Source: Bufo bufo (taxonomy: Eukaryota; Chordata; Amphibia; Anura; Bufonidae). From it: a stretch of DNA of 64,000 nucleotides. Where the stretch lies: positions 332,598,294 through 332,662,293 of the forward strand of contig NC_053390.1 in NCBI RefSeq assembly GCF_905171765.1, in the 5' to 3' direction. The notes below the pieces were generated by a model. That model made no database searches. It worked only from the letters and a program-made list of their open reading frames with translations, and had not been told where the DNA came from. Positions 23,579 to 35,942 of this stretch are shown piece by piece; positions within the stretch are counted from its first letter, which is position 1; each line of letters begins with the position of its first letter. The translations under genes were made by a program, and so were the position numbers.

Positions 23579-24146
23579 AGGCCTCTTTCAGACGGGCATT
23601 GCGGGAAAATGTGCGGGTGCGTTACGGGAACACCCGCGATTTTTCCGCCATGGTAAAAGATCATGTGATGACCGGAGTGACATCACCACAGGTCCTATTG
23701 CTGCACAGAGATCAGATGAAGACAGAAGGAGATGCCAGGCTACGCGATCAAGTGGACTAAGGTGAGTTAAATTTTAATTTTTATTTTTTTAACCCCTCCA
23801 GCGATGTTTTACTATGCATTCTGTATTCAGAATGCTATTATTTTCCCTTATAACCATGTTATAAGGGAAAATAATAATGATCGGGTCTCCATCCCGATCG
23901 TCTCCTAGTAACCGTGCGTGAAAATCGCACCGCATCCGCACTTGCTTGCGGATGCTTGCGATTTTCACGCAACGCCATTCATTTCTATGGGGCCTGCGTT
24001 ACGTGAAAAATGCACAAAGATGCGTGAAAATCACCGCTCATGTGAACAGCCCCATAGAAATGAATGGGTCGGTATTCAGTGCGGGTGCAATGCGTTCACC
24101 TCCCGCATCGCATCCGCGCGGAATACTCACCCGTGTGAAAGGAGCC
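23579..24146. mobile_element. Harbinger-type fold-back MITE in the minisatellite
   Basis: GGCCTCTTTCAGACGGGCAT ... ACCCGTGTGAAAGGAGCC flanked by TAA on both sides. Removal of the element plus one TAA restores the local minisatellite unit (CCCCTTAACAGTG). The interior contains a second fold-back (TTATTTTCCCTTATAACC / GGTTATAAGGGAAAATAA). Confidence 0.8.
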
Positions 24147-25159
24147 TAACAGTGACCTCCACGGCAGCCCACCAATTTAATATTGACATCCACAGCATCC
24201 GGCCCCATTAACAGCGGCCTCTACAGCAATCTTCCCCTTAACACTGACCTTCATAGCGGACCGTCCCCTTAATTGTGACCTCCACAGTTCTCTGCCCCTT
24301 AACAGAGACCTTCACAGTGTCTGCCCCTTTAACAGTGACCTCCACAGCATCCCGCCCCCTTAAGTGACCTCCACAGCAGCTCGCCCCTTTAACAATGATT
24401 TCCACAGCATTCCGTCCCCTTAACAGTGGCCTCTACAGCAATCTGCCCTTAACACTGTCCTCCATAGCGGACCGTCCCCTTAACTGTGGCCTCCACAGCA
24501 GCCTACCCATAGGGTGGCCAGAGGTCCGGTTTTAGGATGAACAGTCCGGCTTTCAGACTCCCTGTCCTCCATCCGGCACAGGGCCTGGACGGACACAGGG
24601 ATGAACTTTTGAACAGCTTACTCTCAGACAGCAGCACTGTGCTGTCTAAGCGTGAGCTGCAGGGAGAAAATCACCCTCTCTCCCACCCCTGCAGCTGACA
24701 GAAGTTGACTTTTACCATCAATTTTTCCATCCCCGTCGGCTGTAGAGTGGGAGGGGGTGTGGCCTAACTGAGTCGGGCCTGGGGGCGGGGGTTTTTAAGT
24801 CCGTTTTTTGAGGGTGGCCTGAATAGCCTCCCTACCTGCACCCTTGACTATGACCTCCACAGCACTCTGCTTTCCTAACAGTGTCATCCACAGCAGCCTG
24901 CCCCTTTAAAGCTGAACTACAGCAGGGAAGAAAAATGGCTGGGTTGTTATGGAAACCTGGTGTAAAACTCTGTGTATGTGGAGACTAAGGGCCTGCGAGC
25001 TCCTATTGGCTGATAAGGCTTTTATTGGCTAATACATTTTTGGGGAATATATCAGGAATGGTATGTACTAGAGAGCTGAGACCCGGTCTAAAACCTTCCC
25101 GGACACCTGATGTATCTGTGTGCCAAATTTTATGATTGCAAATGTGACGGTGCGGATTC

Positions 25160-25225
25160 CTTTAGCAGACATACATACATACACACACATACATTTACAC
25201 ACACACACATACACACACACACAGT
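25160..25225. repeat. CA/CATA microsatellite
   Basis: Short ACATACATACACACAC run at the 3' tail of the preceding element. Confidence 0.8.
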
Positions 25226-25245
25226 TTTATATATTAGATATACCT

Positions 25246-25600
25246 CCCTAATGGTTTTGCATGGATAAGTACTCAGCAATCCACAGAGTAACAGTCGGCA
25301 CTCAGTTCACTGCCGCTGTGCGGTGCACATGTCCAGGGTTGGTGTCCCGTCAATATAAAAAGGAAAGAGACTGGCACTCAACAAAAGGTTGTCAAGGAAA
25401 CAAATAAACAAAGAAAGTAACCATGCGGGCTAAAATTACATGCGACAATACACAAGGTTACATGCAGGTAAAAGCAAATATAGACGAGACAAGATACAAT
25501 GTACATAAGAATTAGATCAATATAGATATAGGTAATGTTGCAAATGTCTAATATAAACGTCTAATATAAAGGCACAAGACATAATTATTTGTTAGTGACA
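25246..25600 (-). mobile_element. PLE 3' end, left part of a split copy
   Basis: Reverse complement of the PLE 3' UTR at about 47450-47760, including TATATTAGACGTTTATATTAGAC and CAACATTACC. It continues at 44649 on the other side of the Tc1-B complex, with TA on both sides of the split. Confidence 0.8.
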
Positions 25601-25602
25601 TA

Positions 25603-25820
25603 CAGTCAGGTCCATATATATTTGGACATTGACACAATTGTAACATTTTTGGCTCTATACACCACCACAATGGATTTGAAATAAAACAAACAAGATGTGC
25701 TTTAACTGCAGACTGTCAGCTTTAATTTGAGGGTATTTACATCCAAATCAGGTGAACAGTGTAGGAATTACAACAGTTTGCATATGTGCCTCCCACTTGT
25801 TAAGGGACCAAAAGTAATGG
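25603..25820 (-). mobile_element. Tc1-B outer terminus (left end in window)
   Basis: CAGTCAGGTCCATATATATTTGGAC after TA (25601-25602). The reverse complement of this end closes the complex at 44646, followed by TA (44647-44648). It is cut after GACAGAAT (25821-25828), the 8-bp target duplication of hAT element H2. Confidence 0.9.
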
Positions 25821-25828
25821 GACAGAAT

Positions 25829-27580
25829 TAGAGTTGAGCGGACACCTGGATGTTCGGGTTCGACGGGTTCGGCCAAACTTCACAAAAAAGTTCGAGTTCA
25901 GGACCCGAACTTGACCCGAACTTGACCCCGAACCCGAACCATTGAAGTCAATGGGGACCCGAACTTTTGAGCACTAAAATGGCTGTAAAAATGTAATGGA
26001 AAGGTCTAGAGGGCTGCAAATGGCATCAAAATGTGGTTAAGAGCATGGCAAGTGCTCTGCAAACAAATGTGGATAGGGAAATGACTTTAAATAACATAAA
26101 ATACGTAAAAATAAAAATCTTGATCTAGGAGGACCAGGTCCATATGGAGTAGGAGGTTGAGGAGGCGGTGGATGTGGCGGTGTACGTGGACGTGGCGGTG
26201 GAGGAGGAGGAGGAGGTAGCCTACACTGATTTTTGGTTTAAAATTTATTTATATTTTTTTAAATTAGGGTACACCCCAAAACATTGGGAAATATAACCCT
26301 CCAGTCGTGCTAAACACACATTCAGATAATACACTGGCTGCAGGGCAGGCCAGCACCTCCAAGGCGTAAAGGGCAAGCTCAGGCCATGTGCCCAATTTGG
26401 AGACCCAAAAGTTGCAGGGGCTGACCCCTGTCAGTTAGTTCGTGTAGGCGTGTGCATACTTACTGCCCAACCATGTCTCACGTCCCCGTGATTTTCACGA
26501 TCCAATTTGATATCTGCTCTATCAACTTTCGATGTTCTTTTATGTGCCTACCATGGTGATCACGGGTGGCGGGGAATCAGGTTTCCAGGCCGGAGAGGGA
26601 GCATGAGAAAAAGAGACCAAATTTAAGGGAGATAAATTTATCAAAAATTTTTAGGATCGAGCAGAAATGTGGGAAAAGCTATAGAGGGGCAAATGTGGGA
26701 CAAATTACAGAAGCCCAAATGTGGGACAAAAGAGTCAAGCGGAAATGTGGGAAAAGCTATTAAGGCGCAAATGTTGTACAAATTACAGAAGCCCAAATGT
26801 GGGCCAAAAGAGTAAAGCGGAAATGTGGGAAAAGCTATTGAGGCGCAAATGCTGACCAAAAGCGTATAGCGGAAATGTGGGACAAATTATTGAAGCTTAA
26901 ATGTGGTACAACTTGTTTAAATTTAAGCATTGAATCAAAGGAGGTGGCGCGCATCAATTAAAGAAGCATTTCAGAAATTTTATTCCCTGTCACCTATGCA
27001 GAGCAGGGGTTTGAATTTCACCCGAAAATGTAAATGACAATTTTTTTTTAACCTGTCTACTAGGTATAGCAGTGGTACTATACACCCAAAAATTTGTGAA
27101 TTTCACCAGAAAATTTAACTGACAATTTTATTTATTTTTTAACGGTCTACTAGGTATAGAAGTGGTACTATACACACAAAAATTGCTGAATTTCACTTGA
27201 AAGTGTAAATGACAATTTTTTTTTAACCTGTCTAATAGGTATAGCAGTGGTACTATACACCCAAAAATTGGTGAATTTCACCCGAAAATGTAACTGACAA
27301 AGTGGTGAAATGATGTAAAATAAAATACGTACAAATAAAAAATTTTTTTTTGATTTATGAGGTGGAGTTCCATATGGAGTAGGAGTTTAAGGAGACGGTG
27401 GACGTAGCGGTGTAGGTGGAAGCGGCGGTGAAGGAGGACGAGGTAGCCAACACAGGTTTTTGGTTTTAATTTTATTTTTTAAAATTAGGGTACACTCTAA
27501 AAGAGTGTGAAATATCCAAAATACAAGAATGAGCAATTGCGCTGCAGTATAACAATGGCTGGTTAGTGCCGGTATACATG
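25829..27580 (-). mobile_element. H2 hAT element: 3' terminal region with a decayed second transposase end
   Basis: Begins TAGAGTTGAGCGGACACC. 26280-26510 is a degraded duplicate of the transposase 3' end at 27485-27880 (GCTAAACACAC, CACTGGCTGCAGGGCAGGCC), and 26070-26220 duplicates 27320-27450, so two related elements are fused here. In between lie three copies of a 78-bp repeat (26664-26905, AAATGTGGGAAAAGC) and four of an 88-bp repeat (27010-27300, TAGGTATAGCAGTGGTACTA). A run of GGAGGAGGAGG lies at 26200. Confidence 0.75.
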
Positions 27581-27581
27581 T

Positions 27582-30500
27582 CTATTCTGCACAAGGTACG
27601 GACAAGTCCTGAGGGATCCATGCCTGGTTCATTTTAATGAACATGAGCTTGTCCACATTGGCTGTGGACAGGCGGCTGCGCTTGTCTGTGATGACGCCCC
27701 CTGCCGTGCTAAACACACGGTCAGATAATGCACTGGCTGCAGGGCAGGCCAGCACCTCCAAGGAGTAAAGGGCAAGCTCAGGCCATGTGGCAAATTTGGA
27801 GACGCAGAAGTTGAAGGGGGCAGACCCGTCATTCAGTACGTGTAGGCGTGTGCACACATACTGCTCCACCATGTTGGTGAAATGCTGTCTCCTGCTAAGA
27901 CATTTCATATCAGCTGGTGGTGCTGGTTGTTGTGGCGTGCTGACAAAGCTTTTCCACATTTCGGCCATGCTAACCCTGCCTTCTGAGGTGCTGGCGGTGC
28001 CCCAGCTGCGTTGGCGACCTCTTCCTTGTCCTTCTGCCTTCGCCTTCTGCTTCCACTGTGCCCCCGCTGTCAGGTGAGAATGCCACCAGCAGCGCGTCTA
28101 CCAGCATGCGCTTGTACTCACGCATCTAACGATCACTCTCCAGTGAGGAAATTAAGGACGGTACGTTGTCCTTGTAACGGGGATCCAGCAGCGTGGCCTC
28201 CCAGTAATCAGCACAAGTTAGAATGTGAGCAACTTGGCGGTTGTTGCGGAGACACTGGAGCATGTAATCGCTCATACTGTATGTGCTAGGCTGCCCAGAG
28301 GCAACGAAAAGCTGTCCTCTGTGGGATGTGTATCGTCTGTGTCCTCTGTATCCCCCCAGCCACTCACCAGTGATGGCCTTGAGCTGGTCTGGGTGCCACC
28401 CTGCTGTGAACATGGTTCCTCCTCCTCCATCTCCTCATCCTCCACCTCGTCATCCTCCAGAACTGTGCCCTGGCTGGACAATTGTGTACCTTGGGTTTGT
28501 GGGTGCAGGAACCCACCCTCAGAGCCACTTGGGAATGACTGGCCGAAAAACCCTATGAAATAATCCCTCTTCCTCCTCCTCCTCCTGTGTCACATCCTCT
28601 TCCATCATCGCCAGGAGCGTTTTTTCAAGGAGGAATAGAAGTGGGATAGTAATGCTGAGAACGGCATTATCGGCACTGGCCATGTTGGTGGAGTACTCGA
28701 AAAACAGCTCAACAAGGAACACAGGTCTCGCATGGAGGCCCTGTTATTGGTGGTGAAGTGGTGTTGTTCCGCCGAGCAACTCACCCGTGCGTGCTGCAGC
28801 TGAAACTCCATTATCGCCTGCTGCTGCTCGTAGAGTCTGGCCATCATGTGCAAGGTGGAGTTCCACCTTGTGGGCACGTCGCATATGAGGCGGTGAGCGG
28901 GAAGGCCGAAGTTACGCTGCAGCGCTGACAGGCGAGCAGCAGCAGGGTGAGAACGCCGAAAGCGTGCACAGACGGCCCGCACTTTATGCAGCAGCTTTGA
29001 CATATTGGGATAATTTTTAAGGAATCTCTGCACCACCAAATTCAGCACATGCGCCAGGCAAGGGATGTGCGTCAAACCGGCTAGTCCCAGAGCTGATACG
29101 AGATTTCGCCCATTATCGCACACCACCAGGCCGGGCTTGAGGCTGACTGGCACAAACCACTCATCGGTCTGTTGTTCAAGGCCCGTCCACCCCTCCTGCA
29201 CGTTGTGGGGTTTGTCCCCCAAACAGATAAGTTTTAAAACTGCCTGCTGTCGTTTACCCCTGGCTGTGCTGAATTTGGTGGTGAAGGTGTTACGCTGACC
29301 GGATAAGGAGCTGGTAGAGGATGAGGAAGCAGAGTAGGAGCAGGAAGCAACAGGAAGTGCCCTGCAATCCTCGGTGGTGGAAGGACATGCGCCAAACTGC
29401 TATCAGCCTCAGGCCCAGCCGCCACTGCATTTACCCAGTGTGCTGTTATGGAGATATAACGTCCCTGACCGTGCTTACTGGTCCACGTATCCGTAGTGAG
29501 GTGCACCTTGCCACAGATGGCGTTGCACAGTGCACACCTGATTTTGTCCCCTACTTGGTTGTGCAGGGAAGGGATGGCTCTCCTGGAAAAGTAGTGGTGG
29601 TTGGGCATGACCTACTGTCGGACAGCCACCGCCATAAGGCCTTTAAAACTATGCGTCTCTACCAGACGGAATGACAGCATTTCAAAGGCCAGTAATTTAG
29701 AAATGCTGGCATTTAGGGCTAGGGATCACGGGTGGGTAGGGGCATACTTCCTCTTCCTCTCCAGCGTTTGGGAGATGGAGAGCTGAACACTTCCGTGGGA
29801 CATTGTGGAGATGCTTGGTGACCCAGGTTGTGGTGTTGCTTGCAGATGCTCTGTTTGCGGGGTGGCAGGTGGCACTGTCACTCCAGAGGTGGATGAAGAG
29901 GCCGAGACTGCAGCAGAAGAGGAAGCAGGAGGAGCCAAAAACCTTTCTTGTTTTTTGAGGTGTCTACTCCACTTCAGCTCGTGCTTAGCACTTGCTCAGG
30001 TTGAGAACATTTATGCCTCGCTTCAGGCTCTGATTGCACAGCGTGCAAAGCACTCGTGTCTTGTCGTCAGCACATTGTTTGAAGAACTGCCACACCAGGG
30101 TACTCCTTGGAGCTGGCTTTGGTGTGCTCGGTCCCCTTGCTGCGGTGGGCAGTAGCAGGCATACTGTCTAGAGGACGGCCGCTCCGCTTTTGCACCCTGC
30201 TCCCTCTTCTGCTGTGCTGGTGGCTCTGTGCGACCACCGCCTCTTCCTCCGAACTACATAGGTCGCATGACCTTGATTCCATGTGGGGTCGAGGACCTCA
30301 TCGTCCTCCACATCATCTTCCACCCAGTCTTCACCCCTGCCTTCCTTGTCGGTCTGCACACTTTCGAAAGCCCCAGCAGTTGGAACCTGTGTTTTGTCAT
30401 CATCCGAGACGTGCTGCGATGGTCCTGCCATGAACTCATCTTGAAAGATAAGTGGTTGGGCATCAGTGCACTCAATCTCTTCCACTTCTGGGGCAGGGCT

Positions 30501-30929
30501 AGGTGGATGGCCCTGGGAAACCCTGCTAACAGAGTCATCAAAAAGCAGAAGAGACTGCTGCATGACTTGGGGCTCAGACTGCTTGGCTGATTCGCAAGGG
30601 GGTGAGGTGAAAGACTGATGGACATCGTCGGCAAGTGCCAACTGTGGTCTTTCAGCAGGAGACTGGGTGGGAGACAATGTGAAGGAACTGGATCCACTGT
30701 CAGCAACCCATTCTACTATCGCCTGTACTTGTTCAGGCCTCACCATTCGTAGAGCCGCATTAGGCCCGACCAAATACCGCTGCAGGTTCTGTCGCCTACT
30801 CGCACCCGAGGAAGGGTTTTCACTTGTGCGTGTAGCTGGCACAGATCGACCACGTCCTCTCCCTGCAACAGGAGCTCCACCAGCAGCACCACGACCTGGG
30901 CCACGTCCCGTATTTGACGCTCTTCTCAT
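27582..30929 (-). pseudogene. hAT transposase of H2, multiply frameshifted
   Basis: Start at 30929: basic R/G-rich head, acidic middle to DPTWNQGHATY (about 30200-30240). The RNase H-like core begins near 29608 (YFSRRAIPSLHNQV; TTDTWTS holds the first catalytic Asp). It continues at 29222-28605 with VVCDNGRN (second Asp), CLAHVLNLVVQ and DVPTRWNST, then a region with frame changes near 28600, 28480 and 28126. The C-terminal hATC dimerisation domain is at 27968-27582 (CPAASALSDRVFSTAGG, KRSRLSTANVDKLMF). hAT transposases cut at TIRs and leave 8-bp duplications, which are present here. Five or more frame breaks make it non-functional. No BED finger cysteines could be confirmed in the damaged 29.6-30.1 kb stretch. 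Confidence 0.9.
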
Positions 30930-30964
30930 ATTTCTTGAATTTAGAATCTTGACCTAAATGGGTA

Positions 30965-33900
30965 TTTAATTAATAGTAAAATATAACGACAGTATGTAAA
31001 GGGTGTATCTCACATGGCCTGACCCACAGTAGGCCTCAATTAAAGATTTGTTTGCCCAAAATGGCTGTATTTCAAAGACCTGAATCAAACCCCTGTATGT
31101 AAAGGGTGGATCTCACACGGCCTGACTCACAGTAGGCCTCAATTAAGGATTTGTTTGCCCAAAATGGCTGTATTTCAAATACCTGAATTAAACCCCTGTA
31201 TGTAAAGGTTGTATCTCACACGGCCTTACCCACAGTAGACCTCAATTAAAGATTTCTTTGCTCAAAATGGCTGTATTTCAAATACCTGAATCAAACCCCT
31301 GTATTTAAAGGGTGTATCTCACATGGCCTGACCCACAGTAGACCTCAATTAAAGATTTATTTGCCCAAAATGGCTGTATTTCAAATACCTGAATCAAACC
31401 CCTGTATGTAAAGGGTGTATCTCACACGGCCTGATCCTCAGTAGGCCTCAATTAAAGATTTATTTGCCAAAAATGGCTGTATTTCAAATACCTGAATCAA
31501 ACCCCTGTATTTAAAGGGTGTATCTCACATGGATTGACCCACAGTAGGCCTCAATTAAAGATTTCTTTGCCCAAAATGGCTGTATTTCAAATACCTGAAT
31601 CAAATCCCTGTATTTAAAGGGTGTATCTCACACGGCCTGACCCACAGTAGGCCTGAATTAAAGATTTGTGCACCAAATGGTGGTATTTCAAATATCTGAA
31701 TATAACCCAAATGTATCAAGGGTGTATCTCAAAATCACATATGCAGCAAAGGCTGCCAAATAAAAGTTTTTTTGCCCAAACGGGTGTTTGTTTAATAACT
31801 CAATATGGCAGCAGTATATAACCCAGGAATTTCAAACATCAAGATGCTGCAAGGCCTGAAATATTGTGTATTTTGCCCCAAAAAGGGTGTTTTATTAATG
31901 AAAGAATATAAGCTCTGTATATATAGGGTGTATCTCACACGGCCTGACCCACAGTAGGCCTCAATTAAAGATTTGTTTGCCCAAAATGGCTGTATTTCAA
32001 ATACCTGAATCAAACCCCTGTATGTAAAGGGTGTATCTCACACGGCCTGACCCACAGTAGGCCTCAATTAAAGATTTGTTTGCCCAAAATGGCTGTATTT
32101 CAAAGACCTGAATCAAACCCCTGTATGTAAAGGGTGGATCTCACACGGCCTGACCCACAGTAGGCCTCAATTAAAGATTTGTTTGCCCAAAATGGCTGTA
32201 TTTCAAATACCTGAATCAAAACCCTGTATGTAAAGGGTGTATCTCACACGGCCTGATTTACAGTAGGCCTCAATTAAACATTTGTTTGCCCAAAATGGCT
32301 GTATTTCAAATACCTGAATTAAACCCCTGTATGTAAAGGGTGTATCTCACACGGCCTGACCCACAATAGGCCTCAATTAAAGATTTATTTCCTAAAAATG
32401 GCTGTATTTCAAATACCTGAATGAAACCCCTGTTTTTAAAGGGTGTATCTCACATGGCCTGACCCACAGTAGGCCTGAATTAAAGATTTGTGCACCAAAT
32501 GGCGGTATTTCAAATATCTGAATATAACCAAAATGTATAAAGGGTGTATCTCACAATGACATATGCAGCAAAGGCTGCCAAATAAACGTTTTTTGCCCAA
32601 ACAGGTGTTTGTTTAATAACTCAATATGGCAGCAGTATATAACCCAGGAATTTCAAACATCAAGATGCTGCAAGGCCTGAAATATTGTGTATTTTGCCCC
32701 AAAAAGGGTGTTTTATTAATGAAAGAATATAAGCCCTGTATATACAGGGTGTATCTCACACAGCCTGACCCACAGTAGGCCTCAATTAAAGATTTGTTTG
32801 CCCAAAATGGCTGTATTTCAAATACCTGAATCAAACCCCTGTATGTAAAGGGTGTATCTCACACGGCCTGACCCACAGTAGGCCTCAATTAAAGATTTGT
32901 TTGCCCAAAATGGCTGTATTTCAAATACCTGAATCAAACCCCTGTATGTAAAGGTTGTATCTCACACGGCCTGACCCACAGTAGGCCTCAATTAAATATT
33001 TGTTTGCCCAAAATGGCTGTATTTCAAAGACCTGAATCAAACCCCTGTATGTAAAGGGTGGATCTCACACGGCCTGACCCACAGTAGGCCTCAATTAAAG
33101 ATTTGTTTGCCCAAAATGGCTGTATTTAAAATACCTGAATCAAAACCCTGTATGTAAAGGGTGTATCTCACACGGCCTGATTTACAGTAGGCCTCAATTA
33201 AACATGTGTTTGCCCAAAATGGCTGTATTTCAAATACCTGAATTAAACCCCTGTATGTAAAGGGTGTATCTCACACGGCCTGACCCACAATAGGCCTCAA
33301 TTAAAGATTTATTTCCTAAAAATGGCTGTATTTCAAATACCTGAATGAAACCCCTGTTTTTAAAGGGTGTATCTCACATGGCCTGACCCACAGTAGGCCT
33401 GAATTAAAGATTTGTGCACCAAATGGCGGTATTTCAAATATCTGAATATAACCAAAATGTATAAAGGGTGTATCTCACAATGACATATGCAGCAAAGGCT
33501 GCCAAATAAACGTTTTTTGCCCAAACAGGTGTTTGTTTAATAACTCAATATGGCAGCAGTATATAACCCAGGAATTTCAAACATCAAGATGCTGCAAGGC
33601 CTGAAATATTGTGTATTTTGCCCCAAAAAGGGTGTTTTATTAATGAAAGAATATAAGCCCTGTATATACAGGGTGTATCTCACACAGCCTGACCCACAGT
33701 AGGCCTCAATTAAAGATTTGTTTGCCCAAAATGGCTGTATTTCAAATACCTGAATCAAAACCCTGTATGTAAAGGGTGTATCTCACACGGCCTGATTTGC
33801 AGTAGGCCTCAATTAAACATTTGTTTGCCCAAAATGGCTGTATTTCAAATACCTGAATTAAACCCCTGTATGTAAAGGGTGTATCTCACACGGCCTGACC

Positions 33901-34530
33901 CACAATAGGCCTCAATTAAAGATTTATTTCCTAAAAATGGCTGTATTTCAAATACCTGAATGAAACCCCTGTTTTTAAAGGGTGTATCTCACATGGCCTG
34001 ACCCATAGTAGGCCTGAATTAAAGATTTGTGCACCAAATGGCGGTATTTCAAATATCTGAATATAACCAAAATGTATAAAGGGTGTATCTCACAAAGACA
34101 TATGCAGCAAAGGCTGTTAAATAAAAGTTTTTTGCCCAAACAGGTGTTTGTTTAATAACTCAATATGGCAGCAGTATATAACCCAGGAATTTCAAACGTC
34201 AAGATGCTGCAAGGCCTGAAATATTGTGTATTTTGCCCCAAAATGGGTGTTTTATTAATGAAAGAATATAAGCCCTGTATATACAGGGTGTATCTCACAC
34301 AGCCTGACCCACAGTAGGCCTCAATTAAAGATTTGTGCACCAAATGGCGGTATTTCAAATATCTGAATATAATCCAAATGTTTGAAGGGTGTATCTCACA
34401 ATGACATCTGCAGCAAAGGCTGCCAACTAAATCTTTTTTGCCCAAACTGGTGTTTGTTTAATAACTGAATTTGACAGCAGTATATAACCCTGTAATTTCA
34501 CACGTGCTGATGCTGCAAGGCCTGAAAACA
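30965..34530 (-). repeat. 103-bp array in H2, about 34 monomers, with higher-order units
   Basis: Monomers contain GGGTGTATCTCACACGGCCTG, CAGTAGGCCTCAATTAAAG, CCCAAAATGGCTGTATTTC (spacing 103 bp, e.g. 31092 and 31195). A distinctive variant block (TTGCCCAAACAGGTGTTTG ... ATATGGCAGCAGTATATAACC) recurs at about 31790, 32611, 33535 and 34150. The intervals are 821, 924 and 615 bp, about 8, 9 and 6 monomers, so higher-order repeats differ by whole monomers. The array sits 5' of the transposase start. Confidence 0.95.
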
Positions 34531-34983
34531 TAGGCTCAGCCTGATGCACCCGTGCGGACTCCTGGCAGCGGCAGGCTCGGGATCTGGCAGAGGTACAGCG
34601 CTGAGCTGTAGAAGGCGGCGCTGAAGACAAGGAAGGCGGCGCTAGGCAACAGACGTCAAGAGGTGCAGCAGGGCAGCCTGTATTAACGGACCTCACCTTG
34701 GGCACCTTAAGTAAGTGATTGACAGGTTATAAAAACTTGTTTTTTGGGCAAATAGAGCCACAGTGAGGTTTATTAAGGCCAGCTTAGGATTCTTCTTATT
34801 AGTCTGGACATGAGCATATGTTTAGGTTAGAGGGGTTAAATCTGATGACAGAATCCCTTTAATAGTGTGGTGTGGGGATGTTGGGGTGGGAGGTCCGATA
34901 GGTATGTGGGGGTTGGAGATCCGGGAGGGGCGCCCATAAATTTTTTTTGCTATGGGTCCCAGTCATTTCTAGCTACGCCCCTG
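34531..34983 (+). mobile_element. hAT element X, one end (inverted part)
   Basis: Ends ...TTTCTAGCTACGCCCCTG at 34983, directly followed by ATGATGTG (34984-34991). The counterpart end ...GATCCCTACGCCACTG is at 43016, followed by CACATCAT (43017-43024), the same 8 bp reverse-complemented. Block S (34700-34862) recurs at 39499-39655. 34531-34700 is a GC-rich segment unlike its neighbours. Confidence 0.75.
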
Positions 34984-35432
34984 ATGATGTGACTGCTGAC
35001 AAAAGCAGCAGGATGAATTCTGAAATGTTTCGGGCAATATTATCTGCTCATATTCAGCCAAATTCTTCAGAACTCATTGGATGGCGCTTCACAGTGCAGA
35101 TGGATAATGACCCAAAGCATACTGCAAGAGCAACCAAAGAGTTTTTTAAGGGAAAGAAGTGGAATGTTATGCAATGGCCAAGTCAATCACCTGACCTGAA
35201 TCCGATTGAGCATGCATTTCACTTGCTGAAGACAAAACTGAAGGGAACATGCCCCAAGAACAAGCAGGAACTGCTTGACAGTTGCAGTAGAGGCCGGGCA
35301 GAGCATCACCAGGGATGAAACCCAGCATCTGGTGATGTCTATGCGTTCCAGACTTCAGGCTGCAATTGACTGCAAAGGATTTGCAACCAAGTATTAAAAA
35401 GTGAAAGTTTGTTTTATGATTATGATTCTGTC
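34984..35432 (+). pseudogene. Tc1-B transposase, C-terminal half (separated)
   Basis: Encodes DDVTADKSSRMNSEMF at the start, QMDNDPKHTARATKEFF (second catalytic Asp, about 35098) and SPDLNPIEHAFHLL (catalytic Glu, about 35203). A frame slip follows near 35285 and the coding tail continues to about 35395. This is exactly the continuation of the N-terminal half that ends VFIDDV at 43017 on the minus strand, 8 kb away. It ends with ATTCTGTC (35425-35432), the target site of H2. Confidence 0.9.
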
Positions 35433-35654
35433 TAGGGTTGAGCGATCCCAAACTGTAAGGATTTTTGGACCCCGGACCCGAACCCGAACATTTCAGTAAA
35501 AGTTCGGGTTCGGTGTTCGGCGCTTTCTTGGCGCTTTTTGAAAGGCTGCAGAGCAGCCAATCAACAAGCAGTTAACTGTCTGACCTTAGAAGCCATCACA
35601 GCCATGCCTACTGATGGCATGGCTGTGATTGTCCAGTGTAGCATGTGACCCATC

Positions 35655-35695
35655 ATCTATATAAGCTGGAGTCACGTAGCGCTGCACGTCACTTT
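35655..35695 (+). promoter_or_regulatory. Putative H2 transposase promoter
   Basis: TATATAAG (35658-35665), 5 bp, then a near-palindromic 22-bp block (35671-35692) starting GTCACGTAGC and ending GCACGTCAC, with CRE/E-box-like ACGTCA and CACGT cores. The identical block with identical 5-bp spacing from TATATAAG is present on the minus strand of H3 (54669-54703), although surrounding sequence differs. Confidence 0.6.
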
Positions 35696-35942
35696 GCTGT
35701 GCTTAGTGTAGGGAGAGGATGCTGCTGGTGATTTCAGGGAGAGAATAGGAGAGAGTCTTTGCTCAAAATCTGAATCTAACTCATTGTGTTTTGTGGGTGC
35801 AGGGCACAACTTTTTCATCCAACCCTGAGCCCAGTGACTGGTAAAAAATAACTTTAATAAGTCAGTTAGGTGGGCGGCGGGCATTTTATGCAAGCTCAGT
35901 GCACTAGGGCAATTTACAACATCTGGTGCATTTGCAGGCTTA

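Larger units (their letters stand above)
23089..25245 (+). mobile_element. Unclassified interspersed element with internal minisatellite
   Basis: Starts near TATAGTACTAGCCGAAG and ends ACACAGTTTTATATATTAGAT. The phrases CCCGGCTTCACACGGGTAT at the start and a CA-rich tail before TATATATTAGAT recur in many animal genomes at element ends, but I cannot name the family. The middle holds a degenerate repeat of about 33-37 bp (TTAACAGTGACCTCCACAGC) at 23170-23578 and 24150-24500. A section at 24508-24835 has its own GGGTGGCC ends (GGTGGCCAGAGGTCCGG). Confidence 0.4.

Noticed and set aside
31792..34445. Four nearly identical 73-97-codon minus-strand frames
   Set aside because: They are the same variant monomers of the 103-bp array repeated; no evidence of selection for protein.
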